Positions 56,720 to 64,000 of a DNA stretch of 64,000 bases are shown here, one piece after another (the first letter of the stretch is position 1; each line of letters starts with the position of its first letter). The DNA comes from an uncultured Shewanella sp. (GTDB lineage Bacteria; Pseudomonadota; Gammaproteobacteria; Enterobacterales; Shewanellaceae), in assembly GCF_947501665.1 (NCBI RefSeq), contig NZ_CANMWS010000007.1:124001-188000 (forward strand), written 5' to 3'. Both the position numbers and the translations under genes were made by a program. The notes below the pieces were generated by a model that worked only from the letters and a program-made list of their open reading frames with translations, ran no database searches and had not been told where the DNA came from.

Positions 56720-57475
56720 TTACTTCGCTGATCCTGCTTTTTTTTGCTCATCCATTTGCTGAAGTATTTTTAACAATTGCTTCGGCGGCTGATAGCCAGG
56801 AATTAAGCTACCATCTTCTAAAATAATCGCTGGCGTACCATTAATACCAAATGCAACACCCAGCTCATACTGCTCTTTAATCTTAGCATCACAGTCCGCA
56901 TCTTTAACAGGCTTACCTGCTTTAGCATCTGTCATCGCCTTTAAAGGATCGACTGAACACCACACCGCTTCCATTTCATCCGCTGTTGCTGATGGCACAC
57001 CCGCACGAGGGAAGGCCAAATAACGCACGGTAATGCCTAAATCATTATACTCTGACATTTCAGCATGCAACTTGCGGCAATAACCACAGCTGATATCGGT
57101 GAAGACAGTGACGACATACTTTTGATTTTTTGCTTTATAAACAAGCATTTTATCTTCAAGTTTCTTCAGCATTTTCAGCCTTGGTCCTGCCATTGCTGCT
57201 TCCGTTAAGTTTTTCATACCATTATCAAGATCATAAATAGTACCATGCACTAACTTAGTGCCATCTTGACTGATATACAAAACGCCGCGATTGGTTAAGG
57301 CTTCGTATAAACCAGGAATCGATGACATTTTGATCGACATCACATCAACATCAAGTGTTGAGCTCAGTTTTTGCTTCAGCATTTGCGCTTCAGCTTTATT
57401 AGCATCCGTTGCTGCCATGGCCGCAGGCGATAACGCCATCACCGCCATCAAAGAAAGTACACGAGTAAACTTCAT
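56720..57475 (-). CDS. dsbC: Periplasmic disulfide isomerase DsbC
   Basis: 251 residues from the ATG at 57475, chosen because it opens a signal peptide (MKFTRVLSLMAVMALSPAAMA) with AGGAT upstream; the longer frame from 57523 adds a polar tail. DsbC reshuffles wrong disulfides. The active site is Cys129-Gly-Tyr-Cys132 in FTDISCGYCRKLH, with the cis-Pro loop GINGTPAIIL. The second Cys pair (CSVDP and DADC) matches the structural disulfide. In the xerD-dsbC-recJ order. Confidence 0.96.
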   Translation of the reverse strand: MKFTRVLSLMAVMALSPAAMAATDANKAEAQMLKQKLSSTLDVDVMSIKMSSIPGLYEALTNRGVLYISQDGTKLVHGTIYDLDNGMKNLTEAAMAGPRLKMLKKLEDKMLVYKAKNQKYVVTVFTDISCGYCRKLHAEMSEYNDLGITVRYLAFPRAGVPSATADEMEAVWCSVDPLKAMTDAKAGKPVKDADCDAKIKEQYELGVAFGINGTPAIILEDGSLIPGYQPPKQLLKILQQMDEQKKAGSAK

Positions 57476-57664
57476 TGGATATCCTAAATAAATTAAGTGT
57501 GGATCACGATTCTGATGCTTCAAAAGACGAGACCCTGCTTTAGCATCAAAACTTACAGCCTCAATTAGCTGAAAGCAACTTTTTTACAATGATTGTTGTT
57601 TTTTTGTACAAAATAATATCACGACTTTCGTTAAACCCAACTAAAGTCTTACACCAATATTGTC

Positions 57665-58567
57665 TCAGCCTCTTGGGTGATGCGCTTTATGTAATTCAGA
57701 TAATCTTGCTTTAGCCACATGAGTATAGATCTGTGTTGTCGATAAATCACTATGACCCAACAATAATTGGACCACGCGCAAATCACCACCATGATTTAAT
57801 AAATGAGTCGCAAATGCATGACGTAAAGTGTGGGGCGATAAAGGAGAAAGAATACCCGCTCTCATGGCATAATGTTTAATACGATGCCAAAAGGTTTGTC
57901 TCGTCATTTGCTGCGCTCGTTTAGAAGGGAACAACACATCACTGGGTTGATTTTTTAATAAACTACCTCGCCCATGAGACAAATAAGATTCTATTTCTGC
58001 GACAGCGTACTCCCCAATAGGCACAATGCGCTCTTTCCCGCCTTTTCCCACAATACGCACTAACCCTTGATTAAGACTTATTTCTTCAAGGGTTAAACTC
58101 ACCAATTCAGTCACCCGCAGCCCTGTTGCATATAGTAACTCTAACATGGCTTTATCGCGACATTCGACAGCATCTTCCACATTAGGCTCAGCTAACAAGG
58201 CACTCACATCCTCCTCACTCAAAGAGTTAGGCAGCTTTCTGATTAACTTGGGCGCTTGCAACATCTCCATAGGATCAATATTAATGCGATTATTGATCCT
58301 TAAAAAGCCATAAAACCGCTTCAAACTGCTCACTAAACGTGCACTACTACTATTCGCAAATCCTTGCTCAAAACGATGTTCAAGATAAGCTCTAACTTCT
58401 GTTTGAGTCACGTCTAATAACATTCGACCTTGCATTTGAATGTATGTGTCGAAATGCAATAAATCACTGCGATAGGCCGCTAAGGTATTATCACTCAACC
58501 CTTCTGTTGACCATAATTCATCTAAAAATGATTCAACAATAGGATCGGGAATAAACATTGCCTGCAT
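57665..58567 (-). CDS. xerD: Site-specific tyrosine recombinase XerD
   Basis: 300 residues. With XerC it resolves chromosome dimers at dif near the division septum. The catalytic residues are seen in LLYATGLRVTELVSLT (Arg), GKGGKERIVPIG (Lys), SPHTLRHAFATHLLNHG (His, Arg), LLGHSDLSTTQIYTHV (His, then Tyr nucleophile). The N-terminal SAM-like domain starts FLDELWSTEGLSDNTLAAYRSDL. It is the housekeeping recombinase by its dsbC-recJ neighbours, not a mobile element integrase. Confidence 0.97.
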   Translation of the reverse strand: MQAMFIPDPIVESFLDELWSTEGLSDNTLAAYRSDLLHFDTYIQMQGRMLLDVTQTEVRAYLEHRFEQGFANSSSARLVSSLKRFYGFLRINNRINIDPMEMLQAPKLIRKLPNSLSEEDVSALLAEPNVEDAVECRDKAMLELLYATGLRVTELVSLTLEEISLNQGLVRIVGKGGKERIVPIGEYAVAEIESYLSHGRGSLLKNQPSDVLFPSKRAQQMTRQTFWHRIKHYAMRAGILSPLSPHTLRHAFATHLLNHGGDLRVVQLLLGHSDLSTTQIYTHVAKARLSELHKAHHPRG

Positions 58568-58692
58568 CTTTTAAACCTCATCCTAAGCATTTCTAGCCTT
58601 TAGCAGGCCATATTAATATAAACAATAGCGTCACTTTTAAAGCCACAATCAAATTTATACTCAAATCCCTTAAACATTCATCCGCGAATAAC

Positions 58693-59442
58693 TTAGGTAT
58701 CATCAAGCAACTTAAATCGAGTCAAGCTTCTATCGAGTTGGAAATCAAGCTTTTTAGATAGAGTTTGCGCATAGGATTTAAGCTCGCTGCCACTCATTTT
58801 TTGCTGCTGTTTACTGGCAATAATGACCCAATTTCCGCCCCCAGTTAAACATGCTCGAACATCCACAAAATAACGCTGTAAATACGCCAATAATGCTTGA
58901 TTTTGACTGTGCTCTTTCCAACAATTGAGTACAAGAAATCCTTTTTCTTTTATATTTTTGGCACATGACTCAATAAACTCAAGTGATAACTGTGACTCAT
59001 CGACACCATCAGCGCCATAAATATCGGCAAACACCACATCAACCTTTTTATGATCGTTTTCAGTCAAAAAGACACTGGCATCTTGATGGACTAGCGTCAA
59101 TTTTTTACTTTGCGGCAATTGAAAAAAACGCTTAGATAAATTGATAACCTGCTCTCTGAGTTCAACAGCGGTTATTTTTATGCCCGCATCAAAATGCTTA
59201 AGCGCGTGAATTAACCCTCCCCCTCCCAGCCCTAAAATCATCACTCTTTTTGGCTGACAAAAAAGCAATACTAATAACATCGCTTGTACATAAGTATGTT
59301 GAGGGATATGAGGAGTCAGTTTTAATAATTTACTTTGCTCATCATTTTCTGCAAAAGCCAATATACGCGTTTCTTTATTGTCTAATACCATTAACGGCCC
59401 ATATTCATCGCTCGACTCATAAATTACCTTAAAATCTGTCAC
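58693..59442 (-). CDS. Spermidine synthase-like SAM-dependent protein
   Basis: 249 residues from a GTG at 59442 with GAGAG 7 bases ahead; the frame runs on to an ATG at 59547, but the added part looks non-native. Fold of spermidine synthase / methyltransferases: nucleotide loop VMILGLGGGGLIHAL, acidic strand ITAVELREQVI (Glu), VHQDASVFL and VDVVFADIYGADG. The spermidine synthase active-site Asp (here in ADIYGADG) is followed by a shorter tail than SpeE, so aminopropyl transfer is uncertain. It is a single gene divergent from rluA. Confidence 0.85.
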   Translation of the reverse strand: MTDFKVIYESSDEYGPLMVLDNKETRILAFAENDEQSKLLKLTPHIPQHTYVQAMLLVLLFCQPKRVMILGLGGGGLIHALKHFDAGIKITAVELREQVINLSKRFFQLPQSKKLTLVHQDASVFLTENDHKKVDVVFADIYGADGVDESQLSLEFIESCAKNIKEKGFLVLNCWKEHSQNQALLAYLQRYFVDVRACLTGGGNWVIIASKQQQKMSGSELKSYAQTLSKKLDFQLDRSLTRFKLLDDT

Positions 59443-59637
59443 GCATACACTCTCAAATGATATCAATATGCGCATTCTACTGAGAACATTTCCTGATGAA
59501 TAGCCCATAAGCTGAAGATGATTAAGCCTACAAATAAAAATAATCACCTCGGCTTAATGCTAGCACTTGCAAGGCTTCCCTTGTAAAGGTATCTTTGCGA
59601 CGCATTTATTGACTGTATTACAATAGCAAGGGCTTTC

Positions 59638-60315
59638 ATGAACGATTTTGTTTATTCTCCTCCCACATCACCTTGGTTAACCATTATTCACCAAGACAAA
59701 GACATTATTGTTCTTGATAAACCCTCTGGACTCTTGTCAGTGCCAGGACGCGATCCTGCTCATAGTGACAGTATTTACAGCCGTGTATTAAACGATCACC
59801 CTAATGCTCAAATTGTACATCGCCTAGATATGGCCACATCTGGTATCATCATTGTTGCCCTTAGACGCAGTGCTGAAAAAGAACTGAAAAGACAATTTCG
59901 AGATAGAGAAACACAAAAAACCTATTTTGCACGAGTCGCTGGGCATGTTAAAGCCCACTCAGGCAGTGTTCATTTACCGCTCATTTGCGACTGGCCAAAC
60001 AGACCAAAACAAAAAGTATGCCATCAAATAGGTAAAGCATCTGATACTCATTTTGAAGTAATAAGCCAAGCCAAACGCTCAAGTTTAGTCAAACTCACCC
60101 CCATAACAGGCCGCTCTCATCAACTTAGGGTACATATGATGGCCCTTGGACATCCTATCTTAGGCGATAATTTTTATGCTGATCCATTAGCCAAAAGCCT
60201 GGCACCTCGGTTATTATTGCACGCTCAGAGCTTAACTATCACTCATCCTTATTCCGGTGAAGCCATGACATTTACTTGTGATACCCCCTTTATTGAGGCA
60301 CAAGGGGAACAATAA
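59638..60315 (+). CDS. rluA: Dual-specificity 23S rRNA/tRNA pseudouridine synthase RluA
   Basis: 225 residues; E. coli RluA (219 aa) modifies U746 of 23S rRNA and U32 of several tRNAs. The catalytic Asp is in IVHRLDMATSGIIIVAL; also KPSGLLSVPGRD, LPLICDWPNRPKQKVCHQIGK, ITGRSHQLRVHMMALGHPILGDNFYAD and APRLLLHAQSLTITHPYSG match. AAGGG lies 7 bases ahead of the ATG. Confidence 0.96.
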   Translation: MNDFVYSPPTSPWLTIIHQDKDIIVLDKPSGLLSVPGRDPAHSDSIYSRVLNDHPNAQIVHRLDMATSGIIIVALRRSAEKELKRQFRDRETQKTYFARVAGHVKAHSGSVHLPLICDWPNRPKQKVCHQIGKASDTHFEVISQAKRSSLVKLTPITGRSHQLRVHMMALGHPILGDNFYADPLAKSLAPRLLLHAQSLTITHPYSGEAMTFTCDTPFIEAQGEQ

Positions 60316-60473
60316 ATGACAGTCCAGATATGGCTCAGTGAACTCATTTCTCTCAAGTCGTTTCTCTCTGTTAGGAGGCGATAAGTGAGTGTTTCATAAA
60401 CGCGGGCTCGATAGGCTAAGACTTAACCCACATCAAATCACTATCAACATATTGACATATTAAGGGGCAAAAA

Positions 60474-60935
60474 ATGGAAACGGCATTTAATCGTGATCCT
60501 CTTGACAATCAGATCCTTGCCGCCTTAATGCAAGAAGCACGCACGCCTTTTGCAGAGCTGGCTAAACGCTTCTCTGTCAGTGCCGGTACCATTCATGTCA
60601 GAGTTGAAAAAATGAAACAAGCAGGGATCATCACAGGTGCACAGATCACTGTCGACCCAAAAGCCCTCGGCTATGATGTCTGTTGCTTCATTGGTATTAA
60701 CTTAAAAAGTGCAGGAGACTATCCTGCTGCGCTAGAAAAACTCAATGCGTTAGAAGAAGTGGTTGAAGCGTATTACACCACAGGTAACTTTAATGTCTTC
60801 GTTAAAGTCATGTGTCAGTCCATCGATGGCTTACAACATGTGTTAATCAATCGCATTCAATCCATTGATGAAATTCAGTCTACTGAAACCTTAATTATTC
60901 TACAAAACCCTATCACTCGAAATGTCAAACCTTAA
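60474..60935 (+). CDS. asnC: Lrp-family transcription regulator AsnC
   Basis: 153 residues. N-terminal helix-turn-helix (LAKRFSVSAGTIHVRVEKMKQAGIITGA), then the RAM ligand-binding domain (LGYDVCCFIGINLKSAGDYPAAL, VVEAYYTTGNFNVFVKVMC, QSTETLIILQNPI). It is nearly the same as E. coli AsnC, which senses asparagine and controls asnA; asnA is not in the window. AGGGGC lies upstream of the ATG. Confidence 0.95.
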   Translation: METAFNRDPLDNQILAALMQEARTPFAELAKRFSVSAGTIHVRVEKMKQAGIITGAQITVDPKALGYDVCCFIGINLKSAGDYPAALEKLNALEEVVEAYYTTGNFNVFVKVMCQSIDGLQHVLINRIQSIDEIQSTETLIILQNPITRNVKP

Positions 60936-60986
60936 GCCCGCTCATCAAGCGTTCGAGGCTAATAATACCGTAACCTAAGACAAAAC

Positions 60987-61016
60987 AGGCTGATCCCATC
61001 TTCAAGGGATCAGCCT
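60987..61016 (+). terminator. Hairpin after asnC
   Basis: A perfect 11-bp stem AGGCTGATCCC / GGGATCAGCCT with an eight-base loop; no T run, so only a probable terminator between converging asnC and the protease gene. Confidence 0.65.
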
Positions 61017-61089
61017 ATATATACCATCTATATACAATCAATAAAGCACGCATTAAAAGCCACGCTTTATTCATTTCACTTTTTGAGCA

Positions 61090-63999
61090 TTATGCAGCGA
61101 ACTTACGACGTAACCAAGCTAGAGGCAATAACGTCATGGCTAACCAACCTAATGAACCACCGCTAGAGTTATCATTTACATCCACACTTGTTGAAGCAGT
61201 ATCAGTATTACCATTACTATCAGTGACGGTTAAATCAAATGCAAAAGTATCTCCGCTTTTCGTTACCAGCGGGGTATCAAAACTGATACTTGAACTTGAT
61301 TCATCAAATTCAACACTTGAGCCTGCAGTTTGCACCCATTGGTAAGTTAATTCATCTCCATTCGCATCAGAAGAATTAGAACCATCCAAAGTTATATTAG
61401 CCGTTTCAATAACGCTATCAGGTGCACTAATTTCAGCAACTGGTGCGACTTCTTGTACACTAAATGTATATTCTTGTTCAACCTCAGCATCATCCACTAC
61501 GTAGTTGAGTAATAAGCTATAATTGCTACCTGCTTTACTAGGCAACATATCAAAGCTAATAGTCGATTCAGTAGACTCGCCTGTTTCTTGAAGTACATCC
61601 CATTTTACCTCATTCTCCGACATATTTCCGTTTTGAGAAACGTTGACAATCTCAACTTCTGAAGGGGCAACTAAAGTAAAGGCGTAATTTTTATCTTCTT
61701 CACTAGTATTAGGCAAAATATTAAAGCTAACAGTATTGATTTCACCTGGTATTAATGCTTCAGCTAAACTTTGAGCAAGAATAACATCATCTTGACGAAT
61801 GATAGAAAAAGGAATTTGTTTTGATAGTGTTTTATCAGCAGATTCAATAATGGCGAAGCCTTTAGCATCTTCACCTTTATCCCATTTAAAGATTAAATCA
61901 AAATCGTTTTCTCTTTCATCAACACTAGCAAAAACATGTTCGCTTAAGTTCTCTTCCTCTGCTGTAACCGATGTCGTTGAAATTAACACTTTATCAGTTG
62001 CACCTGGTGCAGAGGCTGTAAAGCCATCCACCACAACATAGTAAGTACCTGCTGCTAAATCGATAAAAGTGACACTTTCATCAGAGGTAGCCCCCGCACT
62101 ACTGCCTATTTTAGTAAAATCAGCATCTAAAATTCTTAAGTCAACATCTGGTGCTGTTTCTGAGGAAATAGTGAAAGTTACATTATCAACATGATTATCA
62201 AATTCAACGGAAATAAAGCCTAAATCACCGTCTGGCACATCAATTTCTTGTTGTTTAGCAATATCGACAGCTTTATCATATACACCAATTGTCATGCCAG
62301 AAAGTTCTTTTGAAACCAAATTAGTGTAAGTCACTGTACCTTGGTCACTTGATGCCATTATCGATATTTCTGCAGGAATATTATCGGTGCCTTTTTGTAC
62401 TGCGACAGGTAATTTGACATCCGGTAATTTATTTGCCGTTAAACTAATATTCGCAAAATTCCAACCTTCATCTGCAGATGAAACATCTGCTGTAATCGTC
62501 AATTCTTGAATTTCTCCTTCAGCAACAGTAAATTCAGTAGGAGAAACCGTTAGGCCTAATCCATCATCAGCCCCCTCAGTCGTAACATTCCAAGTTGCAT
62601 CAGCTGTCGCCTTAACAAGTCTTGTCCAAGTACAAGTATCAACACATTGAGAATTCGCCATAGTCGGCAAGTTTATCTCAAGGGGTTTACCACCAATACC
62701 AGGATTTGCCGCCATATAGCCTTCATAGGTCTCATCCATGATAAGACCCGTTTGTGCCGCTGCTGAAATATTGGCGTAACCTGCCCCCATATCAAAGAAA
62801 TCTGACGGTGTAACACCATCTTCTTTATAGGTATTTTGATCTGCAGTTAACATTAGTGCCGATTGTACTTCAGCTGGAGACCAATCAGGGTGTAACTTAG
62901 CAATCAAGGTCAAGGCACCTGCAATATGCGGGCTCGCCATTGACGTGCCACTTAAGAAGCTATAGTCACTTGGATTAGGGCTTTCTTTAAATTTATCTGA
63001 TTGCTCATCAGCATAAGCGGCATAAATACTCACACCAGGCGCTGCAATAGAAGGTACAATAATATCAGGAACTGATTTATTTGAACCTCTAGAGGTAAAG
63101 TCAGCTGCAATGCGTGCAAGGCTTTCATCTCGTACAATCGAGGTTCCTGAAATACTGGCTGTATGATCGGAACCTGTTGCAAGCCACGTTCTTAATGCAT
63201 CACCTTGGTCTGCATTAATGTGAATAGCAGGAAGCGTATGTGCATCGGCAACCACACTGCTAGCGCCATCTTGAAGGTTAGCTAATACCAGACCTGAGGC
63301 GCCACCTGCGAGTACATTACGTCCTTTATCAACGCGAGCAATCGCGCCACGATCACAAACTACAATGGTGTTCTCTGCGAAAGTGTCTTCTGGGAAAGGT
63401 TGTAAACATTGCGCCGGATCGTTATCAGGATCGTTTGCATTAACAAAATCACCCGCATAAACAATAGACCCACTGAATGCACCCGAAGCTGCTTTACCTG
63501 TTAAAGCGCTTGGCACTGTCGTATCACCACCAGTAAATTCTGATAATGTTTTTTCAGCATAATCTCTGTCATGGGTATAAGCTGCTACAGTCGTCAACCA
63601 AGGTGCATCACCTGGTGAGCCAACCGTTTGTGGATCTGGGCCATCATTACCTGCCGATGTGGCCACATGAATACCTGCTTTTCGTGCAGCTAAAAAAGCT
63701 AATGCATCCGCATCTTGCCATGGATCGCTGGTGCCTCCACCAATAGAGTAGTTCAACGCATCGACGCCATTTTCGATAGCATGCTCAACGGCTAATACCG
63801 TTAATGAAGGATAACAACCATTAAAACCAATGGCATCATCATCGCCTGGCTTACAGACTTGATAAGACACAATATTCGCATGAGGCGCAACACCAGACAT
63901 CGCATCAAACGAAATGCCTAATGGCTTACCATCAACATCGGAAATCGATAAATCATATACGAAGTTACCCGCTGTGGTACTAGCAGTGTGAGAGCCATG
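61090..63999 (-). CDS. Subtilisin-like serine protease (S8) with GlyGly-CTERM, N-terminus outside window
   Basis: At least 969 residues; the frame is open at the window end. The sequence begins inside the catalytic domain at HGSHTASTTAGN (active-site His). The oxyanion Asn region is YSIGGGTSD / TSAGNDGPDP and the nucleophile Ser is in LSGTSMASPHIAGALTLIA. Between them is a protease-associated (PA) insert (about NALTGKAASGAFSGSIVYAG to HINADQGDALRTW). After the catalytic domain come several beta-rich domains and a PKD/cadherin-like repeat (ITLDGSNSSDANGDELTYQWVQ). The end, SSGGSLGWLAMTLLPLAWLRRK, is a GlyGly-CTERM: a Gly pair, a helix and a basic tail. Proteins with it are exported by type II secretion and cut by a rhombosortase. 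The catalytic Asp and signal peptide lie outside the window. Confidence 0.93.
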   Translation of the reverse strand, partial: HGSHTASTTAGNFVYDLSISDVDGKPLGISFDAMSGVAPHANIVSYQVCKPGDDDAIGFNGCYPSLTVLAVEHAIENGVDALNYSIGGGTSDPWQDADALAFLAARKAGIHVATSAGNDGPDPQTVGSPGDAPWLTTVAAYTHDRDYAEKTLSEFTGGDTTVPSALTGKAASGAFSGSIVYAGDFVNANDPDNDPAQCLQPFPEDTFAENTIVVCDRGAIARVDKGRNVLAGGASGLVLANLQDGASSVVADAHTLPAIHINADQGDALRTWLATGSDHTASISGTSIVRDESLARIAADFTSRGSNKSVPDIIVPSIAAPGVSIYAAYADEQSDKFKESPNPSDYSFLSGTSMASPHIAGALTLIAKLHPDWSPAEVQSALMLTADQNTYKEDGVTPSDFFDMGAGYANISAAAQTGLIMDETYEGYMAANPGIGGKPLEINLPTMANSQCVDTCTWTRLVKATADATWNVTTEGADDGLGLTVSPTEFTVAEGEIQELTITADVSSADEGWNFANISLTANKLPDVKLPVAVQKGTDNIPAEISIMASSDQGTVTYTNLVSKELSGMTIGVYDKAVDIAKQQEIDVPDGDLGFISVEFDNHVDNVTFTISSETAPDVDLRILDADFTKIGSSAGATSDESVTFIDLAAGTYYVVVDGFTASAPGATDKVLISTTSVTAEEENLSEHVFASVDERENDFDLIFKWDKGEDAKGFAIIESADKTLSKQIPFSIIRQDDVILAQSLAEALIPGEINTVSFNILPNTSEEDKNYAFTLVAPSEVEIVNVSQNGNMSENEVKWDVLQETGESTESTISFDMLPSKAGSNYSLLLNYVVDDAEVEQEYTFSVQEVAPVAEISAPDSVIETANITLDGSNSSDANGDELTYQWVQTAGSSVEFDESSSSISFDTPLVTKSGDTFAFDLTVTDSNGNTDTASTSVDVNDNSSGGSLGWLAMTLLPLAWLRRKFAA

Positions 64000-64000
64000 G

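Noticed and set aside
57665..58567. A tyrosine integrase of a mobile element
   Set aside because: Sequence, length and the dsbC-recJ neighbours identify housekeeping XerD.

Overview
The window is a stretch of a marine-type gammaproteobacterial chromosome of low to moderate GC, most likely Shewanella or a close relative. This rests on gene identities, not a database search: enterobacterial-type orthologues in typical arrangements (3' end of rpoD, xerD-dsbC-recJ, glnK-amtB, fkpA near slyX, yacL, rluA, asnC), a GlyGly-CTERM protease, and scattered short repeats beginning ATACCAAT, which I recall (not looked up) as typical of Shewanella and relatives.

Layout. 1-4.3 kb: rpoD 3' end, then on the minus strand fdhD and an FdhF/YdeP-type molybdenum oxidoreductase. 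4.6-4.8 kb: tRNA-Ile2 (CAU) with promoter and terminator. 4.9-11.3 kb is the accessory part: a 626-bp inverted-repeat-bounded element with about 100-bp tandem units, an unrecognised 490-residue protein with a possible papain-like Cys/His pair, a LexA-controlled umuDC-like pair, and a KAP-family P-loop NTPase. 11.3-17.7 kb: yghU, an SDR gene behind a palindromic operator, and an aspartate-alanine cycle (aspT with two -1 frame breaks, then aspartate 4-decarboxylase), followed by a rhodanese-type sulfurtransferase. 17.7-19.2 kb: two related transposase-less elements flanking ynfA. 19.2-26.7 kb: a BAAT-type hydrolase, an LptA-SPOR fusion, a UhpC-like transporter and rbsACB.

26.7-34.3 kb is one six-gene minus-strand operon: HlyD-like adaptor, MacB/LolD-like ATPase, two FtsX-like permeases, a sigma-54-dependent response regulator and a NtrY-like kinase. 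Its upstream region has a -24/-12-like promoter and four TGTCCG sites, so the encoded regulator probably drives its own operon. 34.9-39.6 kb: a Tat-exported molybdenum hydroxylase, its 2Fe-2S subunit and a three-haem cytochrome c, forming a likely periplasmic oxidoreductase. 40.2-42.4 kb: two exported proteins (a lipase-like hydrolase and an unknown). 42.4-44.0 kb: glnK-amtB with a match to the NtrC-site consensus. 44.4-54.8 kb: mostly housekeeping and envelope genes (yacL, FKBP lipoprotein, slyX, a deformylase paralogue coupled to a lipoprotein and lpoB, a glycerophosphodiesterase-like lipoprotein, a phosphoribosyltransferase, an EEP-family nuclease/phosphatase, yedI, rpiA). 54.8-61 kb: recJ, dsbC, xerD, a spermidine-synthase-like gene, rluA, asnC. 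61-64 kb: a subtilase running off the window end.

The parts least explained by known genes are the 490-residue protein beside the repeat element, the KAP/umuDC block, the LptA-SPOR fusion, and the TGTCCG-controlled efflux/two-component operon. No CRISPR array, transposase, integrase or recognisable phage gene was found; the only tyrosine recombinase is the housekeeping XerD.
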